Shown one piece after another: positions 33,641-46,344 of a stretch of 64,000 nt of DNA. How positions within the stretch are numbered: the stretch's first letter is position 1; every line of letters starts with the position of its first letter. Below the pieces are notes generated by a model. That model saw only the letters and a program-made list of their open reading frames with translations. It did not search any database and was not told the DNA's origin. The stretch comes from Trema orientale (Eukaryota > Streptophyta > Magnoliopsida > Rosales > Cannabaceae), in the NCBI GenBank assembly GCA_002914845.1, contig JXTC01000626.1, positions 17,259-81,258 of the forward strand, read 5' to 3'. The translations under genes and the position numbers were made by a program.

Positions 33641-35989
33641 AATAGCATATTATCCATTAAAAGAGAAATAATAAAGATCATGGATATATGCCCTTCTCTC
33701 CAATAACAATTGGGCTTATTTATTTATTTATTTTTTTAAATTTCTTCTTTTATTTCCTTTATTTATTTATTTATTTATTTGAAAGTTCATTTCTTTATTT
33801 TCAATGGTGGGAGCAAACTGGTTTTTTTTTTTTTTTTTCCTTTCAATGAAAATACCCAATAACTAGGAGAGGAAACATCAGGGAAACCAACAAGAATCGC
33901 AACTTGGTTTGTATCCCAACAACCCCATCCCGTGCTCAATCACCCCAAGCTAGAAGTTTTATTATTAAAAGGAGAAAAAAAAATACAAAAGTACTTCAAC
34001 GTATCAAACTATTAAGAAAATGGTGAAAAAATCGACTATTTTTATGTGCTTTGTTAAAAATCTGACTAGGAAAAATCTAATGGAAAAAAACTTAGCGATC
34101 GAAGAAAAAAATAGAAAACAAAAAGTACTCTATATCATATATGCTCAAATATGAAATTATTAACAACAAAAAACCACCACAGGAAAACAAAGTATATACG
34201 TACATCTTCTTTAGAAAAAGGCAGGAAACGTACCTTTCGAAAACAAGATAGGAAAAGAACAGAATAGAAAGGAGAAATACATTTGATAAACTTGAAATGA
34301 GCAAAGGGTAATGGCTAGAAACCGATATGCACGCTCCAATGAGGCAACAGAAAATGCATTAGAGGCTGGCCTTGCATGGTTGAGCAACTTGAGCTATTGG
34401 ATGGAGATATTTGTTCATGAAACCAAGAAAACGACAGAGATGGAGAATCTGATCATTGCATGTTTTCCTTTTGCTTTTGGCTAAGCCAAGAAGAGAGAGT
34501 ATATGTATTAATACTTTTTTTATTTTAATTTTTATTTTGTATTGTATACACAGACACATACACATGTATTTTATATTTTTAAGGATTTTACTTTCACAAA
34601 CATCCAAAGATTAATTAAGCCAAAAGTTCTATTCGTTATAAATGCGTACCGCTTTTTAGATCTTTGTTGTTTTTTCCGTGTCGTTAAGAATTCGTATAGT
34701 CTATCGTATATATTATTGGCGCTATTCAAAAGGTGGTGAATTTGGTACCATGATTACTCCACGCAATGGCAACCAAGAATCGAAACACATCATATCATAA
34801 AGTTTTCATTTTACAAAAGCTCTCACAGTTCGTGGCTTCACGTTGTGCCACGTCATCTACTCGTTTTTCCCCCCACAATTCGTGGCACACAACCTATCTA
34901 CCTACGTAGTTCATAATTAGTTTCATATAACCTTTGATCAAGTACTTGATTTTAATACACTTTGCATTACTGGCCTTCTGAGTGTATATGTATTAATTGG
35001 TGATTCAATTAGTTTGAACTTATATATTGGTCTAAACTAAGCCAAATCACGTGAGCTTTATTAGTTTAGCGTCATATTTACTTGCACTGATGTAATTCAG
35101 ATTATTGTGCAGGGTTGTTTTGACAAATATAAGACTAATCATGATGAATATAGGGTTTTGGTCGTATCGCCTTTTTCTTCTTTTCTTTATCTTCTTTTAA
35201 TTGAAATATGGTCGGTAGAAGAAAAGCCCTAAAGGATCGGATAAGGAAAAACTTTGCCAACATCAATTCCTAATGACGAAAAGGATGATCTCATGCATGG
35301 GCCAGCACACAAACATTCATGTTAGCTAGCTGCCAATATTGCTACAAAAGTGTACTTGATTAATGTATAGGTTGGTGAGAATGAGATACTATGTGGCTTA
35401 AGCGAGCTAGAAAGTTTGCAGAACATTCTGTGATAAGCTAAATTACTAACGAATGTTTTTTGACCATTACATAAATTTTCTTAGCTGGATTTCGTGAACT
35501 TTATATCCCATTTAATTGATTGTAAAAATTTTATATATGATTTTTAGAAAGGGTCAATTACAAATATAGTACATATTAACTAATTTTTAACTTTTAAAAC
35601 CTTTACCATGCATTTTTGGAAATTATAATTCATCAATTGAGGTTTGTAATATATGTAAATCTTCAATTTCACCTCTGTAACATCTATTTTTGGGAAAAAA
35701 ATTTAACTGAACAAAATACATTAGTGTATTGAAACAAAATTATTTTCAAATAAATTATAAATTAATAGAAATCTTTTCTAATTTTGAATTTCGGTTTGTT
35801 CGACAAGAACTAATTTCTATTAATTTGGAAACAATAGTTTCAAAATACTTTATCTTTCAAAAAACTGAATGAGGATGAAAATGTTATCAATTAATGTTGT
35901 TTTGGAGTTTTCTCAATTTTTCGGATTAATCCTAAGACATGAATTAGTACTAGTTAAGCACAAGATTACCAAGACTTAAGCTAACTCAC
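33641..35989. other. Gene-free AT-rich region
   Basis: Runs of (TTTA)n at 33720-33780 and a T tract at 33820. Short ORFs here show no family resemblance. Nothing further identified. Confidence 0.45.
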
Positions 35990-38110
35990 CTAAACTACAT
36001 GTAGTACGGCAGAAACGACATTGACTCAAGAAAATGACACGTTGTTTAGACTTAGACTATACATCGTTTGGAGCTCCCTCAACTAAACTTGAACTACATA
36101 TCACTTGGATGTAAACTACATGTCACTTGGATGCAAACTACACGTCACTCAAGCCCAAACTACATGCCATTGGAGCCATGCTACATGTCGTCGAGTTGTC
36201 TTTCTCTTCTTGTGCAAGCTTCCCCGCCACTCCAGAAGGCTCTGGAACCTTCTAACTTGTGCTCCTAGAGCTTGTAGCTCAAGCACCTCAAAGACAAGCT
36301 ACCCAGAAGCTTCCAGAGGCTTCTAACTTGTAACCTAAGATTCTATATACTAAGTACTTAATTACAAGAGAAGGACTTGTACATTAAGCAAACTTGGCCA
36401 ATGAGATTTTGGCACCTCATTCTCTTGTACTTTAAGTTAAGGCATCATTTGCCTATAAATAGAAGGGTACCCGCCTTCATTTTGTAAGGAGATTTTCCAG
36501 CTCCTAAAATTCTAATAGAATCCTCTCTTTTTTTCACTCTCAACCGAGTACTATCTCTCTCTCTTTCCCTCTTACTTGTGTCCTTATTTTTCTTGTTGAT
36601 GCTCTTGTACTCTTATTCTAATTCTTTCTATTGCTTTATGCTTACTTGTAGCTCTCAATATCACCACTATCTCTTGCTTCTCTTCCAAGCCATGACCATT
36701 TTGTCAACCATCGCCACCATCACTTCATCATCACCATCACTTTGTTATTCACTTCAAGTCGTGGCCTCATGTTTCTTGTCCTTCTTATATATACATACAA
36801 ACCTGTAGCCCAAACATCATCAATACCATTATTATCATCTTGTCCTTCTTTTAAAGCCGTGGCCACACAAGCCCAACTTTTGTGGCATATCATTTTACAT
36901 GCATCGTATTTCACCTATAGTCAATTTCTAAAGTTATTTTATTTCATCTTCGTACTAATCTTTCATCATATGCTTATATATATGTTTATGCATGAATAAA
37001 TTGTCTAGCATTGGTATATTTCTACATATTTGTATAGGCTTAAATAATCTTGCATATATATATTTTTAGAGATATATATATATATATTTTTATCTATTTA
37101 CATATTTTAGGCCCAATATTCAAGTTTACATCACTTTATTATTATTCAATTATTTTTATATCACATTTGTATTAATTTATCATTTTCATGTCACTTTTTA
37201 CTAATTTGTACAATAAGTTTCTTTGCACTAATTTGTACAATAAGTTTCTTTGCATGCAATTTCTAACTCGTGTACTTTAGTTATTTTTTAGCACCGAGCT
37301 ACTCTCCACAACTTTGTGCTTGACCTGCAGTACAAGTTCGAGGTGTTGTGTTCTCTGTATTATATATATATATATATCTGTCTTGTATCTCTGTAATTCA
37401 GCGGGTAATTTGTATTACCGCTCTAAGTGTGATCAATTATTTTGTTTCCCCTTCCTCATAAAGTAATCTGTATTATTGTCTTGAGTGCAATCGGTTACTT
37501 TGCTTTCCCTTTAATTATTGTGTACATTTATTTAGTGATCTGTGTTATTTTACCTCGCAATCGGTCATGTCACTTTATTTAAATTTCATCACTTTAATTT
37601 CAGTTATTTATTATTATTTCTGAAGATATGGCTAGAATTACTGCCTCGTAATTCTAACCACTCTAATTAACTAAAACTGGCATATGAATGGTATTGTCTT
37701 CGTCAGTTTCTAACTATTTATCTTTTTGCACTTTATTTCTGTTGCTAACTTCTAGTTGATGCCATGGTCGATTTATTCGCCTCAGTCACCTAGTAATATT
37801 TAATTCCTTGTCTATTTATTTTATTATATTACTTCTAGTCCTCAGTTGATAATATGGTCAGTTTATTCGCCTCCGTCAACTTTTAATTTTATTTTACTTC
37901 AGCTTATTCCCATGCATACTATGTGAGTCATCCTTACAACTGCCAATCTTGTCGAGATACGTAGGAAAAGTTATTCTTATTACGACTACCTATCCTATTT
38001 CGACATGTGGAAATATTGTGATGACTCTTTTTGTTGTACATTCTAATGTTCTAACCCAAACTCTGACCCTAAACAAACGTATTCCCTCAAAAAAAGAAAA
38101 ACCTATATGT
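35990..38110 (+). repeat. LTR-like sequence, boundaries uncertain
   Basis: A tandem set of about 20-bp words (ACTACATGTCACTTGGATG) at 36094-36190 precedes a promoter-like GCCTATAAATAGAAGGGTAC at 36450 and a downstream CTCTCTCTCTTTCC leader. This is followed by 1.5 kb of AT-rich DNA with GTAATCTGTATTATTG-type repeats at 37400-37560. The order (spacer, TATA, leader) is that of a retrotransposon LTR. No coding region or partner LTR was found. Confidence 0.4.
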
Positions 38111-38859
38111 ATTGTGAATATGTCGACGCTCGGAACTCATAACATGTATAGATAAATAATAAGATATCTTCTATTGTTTTATTTAGGTACTTTGCATGTC
38201 TAAATCTATTTTTTTCTTCTCTCCTCTTAATAATTAGGATAGTTCAGGGGCAGTGTATCTTATCGATATTCAATTTCTATTAATATCAAATTTTGAAAGA
38301 ATTATGTCAATTTTGCTTAATTTTTTTTTTTTAAATTATGATTTGATTTAACTAACATTCTTATTAATTTTAATATTCTTTGATTCTTTGTATGACTCTG
38401 ACTTGATTTACATTTAGAAAGGCGCGATATATCATTACGCGCTGATCGATTAAGAAAAAAGACTAGAGCAGAGTGTAATCCGCTTCTACTTAAAGTGGTA
38501 ATGCGTGTTGTTATTACATGGAATAGTATATATAATTTGCACCATATATATAGTTTATGGGATTGTGTAATGAGGATCCCAGAAAGTTAATACGCTAACT
38601 TTAGAATGGAATTTTCTCTATTGTCTAACTTTCATGATCACACTTCATTTTCTACTTAGCCTTAATATTATAGGGTGTTTAATTCCTACCCCATATACAC
38701 CCTATTGAATTATACCTGGCATGGCTTTAGGAGGAAGATCTTATATCTGGGCCTAGCTCAATGCCTGTGTTCAGGAATTGGCTCATGGAGCTTCGTTTAA
38801 TTTGATCATTACAAAACGGCATTAAGTTACTTAGAGTAGTTATCGTAACAGGTATATCT
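38111..38859. other. Gene-free region
   Basis: AT-rich, no ORF or repeat recognised apart from a GGCGCGATATATCATTACGC segment at 38420. Confidence 0.4.
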
Positions 38860-39372
38860 TGAATATAAGTGTAAAGATCTAGTTTAACTCAAGAACTCAA
38901 CAAAGAAATTAAACACCAGAGTTTTACTTGGTTCAGACCCTCAAAGAGAGAGTTCTACATCCAAGGCAGGAGAATACCCCTAGCTGATTTCACTATCTTG
39001 ATTAACAATAATACGCCTTCAATATCTCACTTGTACAATCTTTGATGGAATCGCTCAACATACAAGCTTACAACCCAGAAGCTTTCGTAGAAAACTCACA
39101 CCTCTATATTTTTCTCTAAACTGAACTCTCAAACTCTCAAAACAGAGTACTGTACAGAATGAAAAATATATTGACATTACAAAGCTATATATATCTCTCT
39201 ATTTATACTAATAGAACTATATACAAACCTGACCAATTAGAGAAAAGGATACTAAACTGTTAGTTAGAATATAACTTAAGTTAGTTATTATAACTAATTG
39301 AGCTGCAGTCCCAATTAATCCAACTAACTTAACTAAATTAACTAACTCAGAAATCAGAGTCAATTCCTAACA
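38860..39372 (-). mobile_element. Solo LTR of a copia-type element
   Basis: The minus strand begins TGTTAGGAATTGACTCTG. It contains a TATA-like TATAAATAGAGAG segment near 39195-39208 and the LTR-type GAGGGTCTGAACCAAGTA near 38930-38945, and ends near ATATTCA. Only one copy is present. Flanks TATCT and ATAAG do not match, so the exact ends or the insertion history are uncertain. Confidence 0.6.
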
Positions 39373-41393
39373 ATAAGCGTTTAAAAAAATCATTTTAGCC
39401 GAATTTACTTGCACTCTTTACCAAATGGAAAAAGGATGTTCTAATTGGATTTTTTTTTTAATCGTGACATTTTTATAGTTAGTCAAAAAAAAATTTCCTT
39501 GTTCTTAATAATCTTTTTTAGGAAATTTACATCTAAGAGTCTACAAAACTCTCATGATGAAAAAAGTGACTCACTTATAAATGCTTTCAAAACTAACTCC
39601 TATTATCATATTACACATATAAAATTAATATGTTATTGCCTAACAAATTCTTCTCCAACAAATTCTAAACTACTTTTGTCACTACCGCGGGTCCCGATCC
39701 CAATTTCAACCCCCAATACGCCTCTACTCGATTAGCAATCAAGTCAAGTGCTAGATCTCTATTAGACCCTTACAAAAGTCAGTAGTGGTCCATGCCGAAA
39801 GCCTGATGCATAAGAATCGAAATTCCAGTACAGAAGTAACTTTTTTTTTTTTTTTTTTGCCATTTGGCAACCTGATCATATTCGTAATTTATTAAGTAAT
39901 ATATATATGAAAGAAAGTACCTATACTTTTAGTGACTAAAGAATCTCAAAAAGGTTATATCAAGTTCAACTAGTTTTGATCTGGTGGCAATGGGGCCAGG
40001 GAATGAAAATCTAAAGTGAGAGAATCGAAATGTGAATGAAGGCGATTTCGTTGGTCACTAATAATCGAAATGTTGATGTAAGCAAGCTAGTTATGCCCGG
40101 CCCCGAAATAATCCATCCATAAATTTGTACAATTAGAATATGCAAAAAAAAAAAATTAATTAGTACTTTTGCGATTGAAAAAAAAATGTTCGGTTAATTT
40201 ACTATGATCAAATTGTCATATTGTAGTGTGTGTGACATATGTGCTATCACATGACAACTATTATATATTAAATTGAATAAAACAGCTAATATTAAACAGA
40301 TTCACGATATATGGATCCCTCCTCTCCTCCGTGGGTTATTTGGTTTTTTTTGGTTTTTCATTTTAGATTTTGTTTACAGTTTGGTACATTTTGTAATGCC
40401 TTCTTATTTTTTAATTAATACAAAAGGAAAAAAAGAAAGAAGAAAGATTAGTGATGGGCATGCAATTTGAGCAGCATATCATTATCCGATGCCTTAAATA
40501 GGTGATTATATATGAACTACAGTCTCATTATTTATGTCATATGGCCATGAGATTCTTTCCACCTCAGAATTAGTTTCATTCACTTGTTATTAGTAGTCTC
40601 TTCAATAATCATCTATAATTAGGCTTAATTACCAATGATAATATTTCTCACATGCAATTCTTAGCCTTCCTAGCTATCCAAAACCTTAACTTGTTGACGA
40701 TGTCATTATTTCTACCTGAATCAAGAACCAATTAACTTTGGTTTGTCCGACAAGCTTATATATCCTGTTGGTTATGATATATATATATATATTTATATTT
40801 GGTTAGGATCAATATTCGATATGCCGATGGAGCATGATCCAAATTAAGACGATTGAAGAGAGAAGAATGATGACACGATACTCATAATAGACTTGTATAA
40901 ATAAACAATATCCATATCTCTAACATTAAAGCATGAGACAATTCAGGAAAAATAAGATTATATATGTTGGTTTTCAATAAGACTATAGATGGACTTTTCA
41001 CTACCTAATAATAGTGATACCAATATGGTACCTACTAATTCTCCTCTAGAAAAGATATTAGAATGGTACCAAATAAAGTATTAAAAAGAATAGTAGCTGA
41101 GTAATAATGATACTGTATATTTTAGAGAAGTAGCGAGATAGACAAAGAGTAGGTAAGAGAAAGGAGAGAAACGACAAAGAGATAATTGGGATTTTGAGAA
41201 GTTGTGATGGCTTAACTTTTGGAGCAGACAAAGAGATTGTTTATAGTGGCCTTGTGGTCCCCAAATTACTAGGGATAATAGCCCCATATCCCTTGAAATT
41301 ATGGACATTACCTCTTCCCCTTATTGTACGGACAAGGGTAGGCGAAAGTACGCATGTCATTACTTGTAAAAATCCAAAGTTTTTAAGGGTATT
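39373..41393. other. Gene-free AT-rich region
   Basis: Short open frames without family resemblance, T tracts at 39840 and 39450, (TA)n at 40770. No RNA gene or mobile-element terminus was recognised. Confidence 0.4.
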
Positions 41394-43437
41394 TTAGTAT
41401 TTTTTCCTAATATATATATATATATATCTCTTTCTCCTCCCTCCCGATTCTCCTTTCTGCAAAAATGATGAAAATGTCGAATTCACGACCATCGCCCCAA
41501 CGACTCTCCTCCGACGAATCTCAAGCCGTGCGAATTGCCGGAATCGAAGACTCAGCTCCAGACGAACGTCCCACTGCAGTCCCATGATCGCCGGAAGCTC
41601 TAGTCGCTAGAAAAAGTCGAGAAACACCGCGATCTTCTTCCCGTCGTCGCCATCAACTCTGGCCACATCAGGCTGTGAAACTAGGCTCTATCGATTCGTC
41701 TCCTCATGATCTTTCCAGTGGTATATATATCTAAACTCGAATTTGCTCGGATTTAATTTCGCCATTTTTGACAATTTTGGGTTATTTTAGTATGTATATT
41801 GATTTTTCAATCCGACCATTAGATTATAAAATAAACCTCATATTTATAATGTACTTATAAAAACATGAATTTTGATATACATATATTGACTAGATTTACT
41901 AACTGGTACGAAAAATGAGATCAGAGGACACTGATTTTGCCTCGTGTTGTGTGCCACCAGGTCGGGTTTCGGTCTGAGCCCGAATTGGTTAAGTTATATA
42001 TCTAACCTAGTTAATTTGGGTGCAAGGAATCCAATGGTAATGTTTGTTTCTTGATTTGAGACTTTGTTAGAAAAACTACTTTTCAAAGTGAGCGATTGAG
42101 GATTCGAAAACGACCCCCGACCCTCCGAACGACCACCAAACGACGTCAAACATTCTTAATAGCACCATAGCGCTATCTAGTGACTCGATTGAGGTTGAGA
42201 TTCAATTACATAGTTTTATGTATGTTTTAATTTAAATTTTGCATTATGACTACTTTGTGAAAATCTTAGATTATTTTAGAATTGGACTGTATGACTTCTA
42301 TACATATTTGTAAAATCATGATTATGAGGTAATTCAGCGGATTTGCTGCCCATGGTACAGTAAATTCTAGAATAATGTTAAGTGGAGTTTTAAAGCATTA
42401 TTTGGTTAAATTTTGCATAGTTATTATATATTTTATTACATGTTGTATATATCATAAGATCACACATGAGATACATCTTAGACATCACGGTGTTTAGTAG
42501 GCGGCCAGTACCCCCGCCCTCGGTGAGAGCCATAAACCTCGGGGTCTTTTGATTACGCCCATTCGGTAGGTATAGGTATTCAGTTGCCCCTCTAGTTCGG
42601 TAGGCATAGATATATGGGTGTTCCACCAGTTTTCTAGGATAGGTATCAGGCAGAGAGTACTTAGTATACGTAGTACGAGTTATTCTGGTTCGTAAAGGAT
42701 TTGAGCTCATGTGACTGGTTGATTTATGATATGTACAATCTTGTGGTTTTGATTTTGGTATTGAAAACGTGATATTCTGGATATCAATTACTTTATAAAC
42801 TTGGTTTATTAACGAATTTTAGAAAAAGTATTAACCATGTAGTTTTAGTAAAATTGCATTCATTCAAAAAAGGTACGTAATTGAATTTTTACTAAGCATG
42901 TGAATGCTCACCCTATACTTCTCCCACTTTCAAGTATTTTTCTATTTGAGGTAGTTATCCTGGTGGTTAGATAAGTTGCGTAGCTTGTACTTACATTTGT
43001 ACTCCTATTCTATAGTGGGTGTTTATACTCTATTAACTTTCTTTCTTTATCTAATTATTTAGCCAATAAGATTAATAAATTTACTAAATGGATGTATGAG
43101 GATAATTTTGTTGTTAAATTATGTACTTGAAATTACAAATTATTTTATGTAATCTATTTTGGACATTGGACTAAATTTTTCAATTGAACTCAAATTACCA
43201 AAATTTATGATTTCTTAATAAGTTTCCAAATGAGTTTGCTGGAAATTTTCTTAAACTTTAATGGGTATTTTTCTTGAGTAACTAAAACTAATAAGAATTT
43301 TAATGGTGATGGAATTTATAATGATTTGAGGACCGAAATGAAATTTTCTAATACTTGATTAATTTTGTAAAATTAATATTTTATTATATTTTCACTTAAA
43401 ATTACTAAAAATCACGGCTTTAAATTTCGGTTTGTGA
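41394..43437 (+). repeat. Large LTR-like dispersed repeat C, copy 2
   Basis: Inverse copy of 21446-24170. Landmarks: a CTCTTTCTCCTCCCTCC leader at 41430, GC-rich CCATCGCCCCAACGACTCTC at 41490, CCGCCCTCGGTGAGAG at 42513, AGGCAGAGAGTACTTAGTA at 42648, CTCCCACTTTCAAGTA at 42920, and a terminus TTTCGGTTTGTGACA at 43437. If it is a gypsy LTR, its 5' end (TGTCACAAACCG) reads from 43437 on the minus strand. No protein-coding content. Confidence 0.55.
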
Positions 43438-44987
43438 CATTACCTGCGCATCTGTTGATAATTGACATCTGTAAAAGATTTTGGAGTTGCTCGTACATTT
43501 ATTGCTTGATTTATTTGGCCCGCGAGCACAAACAAGGCTAACAAGGCCAGAGGACTTTGGCAAAACCCGACCAGAGGCTCGTTCATTCTCCGATTCTTGG
43601 TCATGCGGATTGACTGTTTTGCTATGGTCTGATATGTGAGGTACGACCAGACCTTTTATATCCTAGGACTGATATTTCTGGTCCAAAGTTACCTAGGCCA
43701 TGGTGGAGTAAACAATATACGTCGTTTATTTGTCACCTGCCGGCCTTGAGCATCCGACCACTGGTCACGTGTCGTCTGGGTCGGGTGAGGAAAACGACAC
43801 ATTGATCCCTTCTTTTCTCTCTTACGCGTGTACATTTGTCATTGGTCGGGAAGAATTACCCCTAAGAATATCTATCAACTAATCAGAACACGAGCATAAT
43901 GTAAAAAATCCCCATTTGATTGTAATTCCTCAATTTTCGACGAAAGACAAATATTTTTGCGAGCAAAGTTTGAGAAAATTTCGTCAATTTTCGACGAAAG
44001 ACAAATATTTTTGCGAGCAAAGCTTGAGAAAATTTGTGAATACCAATAGTACTCGCAACTTAATTTTTTTTTTTTTTTTTGCTGGGAATCATACTCGCAA
44101 CATAAATCATAAGTTACACACTCAATTATGAGTTTCTTTTTTCTTTTTAAAAGAAAAAAACTCTTTTTTTTTTTACTATTTTGTTGGGAGTGGTCCCTAA
44201 AAGGAAAAAAAAAAAAAAAACTGTAACTATTTTGTTTGGAGTGGTCCCTTCCTACGTGGAGGTGATGGACCACCAGTTTAGTTAATGAAAAAAATAAAGG
44301 TAATTAAGGGAGAATTAAGCTTAATCCTCTGGAAGTCTAATGTGTGGCACATTAAGGAAAAACGAAGCTTTGGGGAAAAAGTGGTAACCACCGCGAGAGA
44401 TAGAAATAGAGAGAGGAAAGAGAAAGAAAGAGGGGAGTTTTGTGGGTTTTCGACATTGAAGAACACAAGATCAAGTGGCAACTCTTCCTTTAGCTATCTG
44501 ACTGAAATTGTCGTATATTGCCCCCCAACCAATAGAAAGTATTATCATTACCCCCCTAAGCCATAAAAAAGGCCTTTCCATTAGTTACGGTACTAGCAGA
44601 AATTAAAAATATAGTAAATTGTAAAGAAAAAACTCAAAAAATAGAAACAAATTAAAATATTGTGGTGTTGTTTGACTGATTTTTTATATTTTGTTTAATA
44701 GAAAAAATAAATCAACCTATATTATAGATAAAGAAGATTATATTAAAATATTGGTCTAACAGTCTAGAAAACAAATTAACCAGCACAAATTAATTAATGT
44801 ATATAGTTGAAGTTGTTCACCGCCATAAATGAAGACACCCATGATCATGTAGCAATACCTACATACACACAATACCATGCATACACAAATCACACTATTT
44901 TTATGGTACATATTAATTTGCGACAGACCATACAGCTACCATCCATTAAGGCATGTCCACATCGTTGGAGTGGAGAGAATTTTCTTC
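43438..44987. other. Repeat-like spacer
   Basis: 43440-43870 is more GC-rich, with paired CCGACC/GGTCGG words (GACCAGAGG, GTCTGGGTCGGG), possibly an old LTR. 43930-44037 is a short tandem repeat (separate entry). 44050-44220 has long T and A tracts. The open frame around 44285-44566 has no recognised homologue. Confidence 0.4.
43930..44037. repeat. 54-bp tandem duplication
   Basis: Two units beginning TCAATTTTCGACGAAAGACA at 43930 and 43984 are almost identical through GCGAGCAAAG and TTGAGAAAATTT. Confidence 0.85.
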
Positions 44988-46312
44988 TCAACCAAACAAG
45001 AACCTACGGAAGATAGTTTCGAATATTTCCATTTCCTTGGCAGGTAAAGCAACCAAGATGTTAACCCCATTGCCCTTTTTACTTTCCACATTAATAGCAT
45101 CACGATGATGATCTCGATCATGATCATCATGATCTTGGCCATGATGATTAATATCAGGGAACAATACAATAATATCCTTCTTGTGAGACACCACGGGACA
45201 GCTGTACCTGGGCTTCCCCCATGGGTACTCCACCTCATCAAACCCTAATTTCCACCAAGAAGACACCAGCACGTCCCCGTGAGGAAACCCCTTGTGCACG
45301 TCTCCCCAGTCTATGGCCGATCTCGCGTACTCGTCCGTTATCCTCTTCGCTCCCTCCGCCACTCTCTCTACTATCTTCCAGAATGGCCCTTCCTCCAGCA
45401 CCTTACAATTCTCCGTCGCGTACGCACTCAAAACCGCGTTCCCAGCGTAAGACTCTGGGAGCGGAGGGTTCAGCCTCCGCCGAATGTCCACCGCGTAGAG
45501 AATGGTGGATTGCCTCTCCGCGGTAGCATTGTCACACGACAGGGCCTTGCACCGCCATATGAAGGCGGTGACGACTTTGAAGCTGGTGGCGGTTCCGCCG
45601 CCGCTGTTGTCGCCTGGAGGTTTCGCCTTTTCCTTGAGGCTGTTTATTTCATCAGAGCTTAGCCTGAAGATCTCGAATACGAGGTCTTCTTCTGTGGTTT
45701 CGAAGACGCTAGGGTTTGCGGTCGTGAGCTTGAGGAGCTCCGGGTGGGGAAACTCAACACGTGGCGGGGACCGAGCGGCGAGGAGTCGGCGGTCGTGGCA
45801 AGGGATTACAGCAAGGGGTTTGTCCGCAGCGATGGCGGCTAGGTTTTGCAAGAAGAGTCTGAAGCTGAAGCCGTCGAATGTTACGTGGTTGGTGGTGAAG
45901 CCCAATGCAAAACCACCGCACTTGAAAGATGTGACCTATACAACAATTAGTCAAATGTTAGCGTGTGTTTTCTTAGTCAGCAAAAGTTAGATTAATGTAG
46001 ACCACACGAAGACGAATAACACAATTTAATTTGGTAGGTTACCAAGCATAATTCAGCCTTCAAAAGTTGGTATTTGTCTAGTTTCCTCATACCCCGCAAA
46101 ATTTGGTAACATTAAATAAAAGTGTTAAAGAGTGATTATTATCATGATTTGACCCTACATAGTTGCTAGATGCACATATCTAACTATAATTATTAAATAT
46201 GTTTTATGGATCGTGTACCATCCTTCTAAGAACAATTACTCTCAGCTGCAAGAGTGGCCCGGACCCCGGAGAACGCTGTCCACGGAAGGGGAAAGGGACT
46301 GTAGCAATTGAC

Positions 46313-46344
<32 letters not shown>

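Noticed and set aside
34359-34607. Minus-strand 82-residue open frame (HLCRFLGFMNKYLHP...)
   Set aside because: No recognised family, no splice or promoter context; likely chance.
38855-39377. Target-site duplication for the solo LTR at 38.9 kb
   Set aside because: Flanking pentamers TATCT and ATAAG do not match.
43930-44037. CRISPR-like array
   Set aside because: Only two directly adjacent 54-bp units with no spacers, in a plant nuclear context; a simple tandem duplication.
44285-44566. Plus-strand 93-residue open frame
   Set aside because: Composition is low-complexity Arg/Glu/Lys, with repeats nearby and no homologue recognised.
45221-45990. Plus-strand open frames of 101-162 residues
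   Set aside because: They are shadows of the BAHD second exon, which is relatively GC-rich and so has few stops in other frames.
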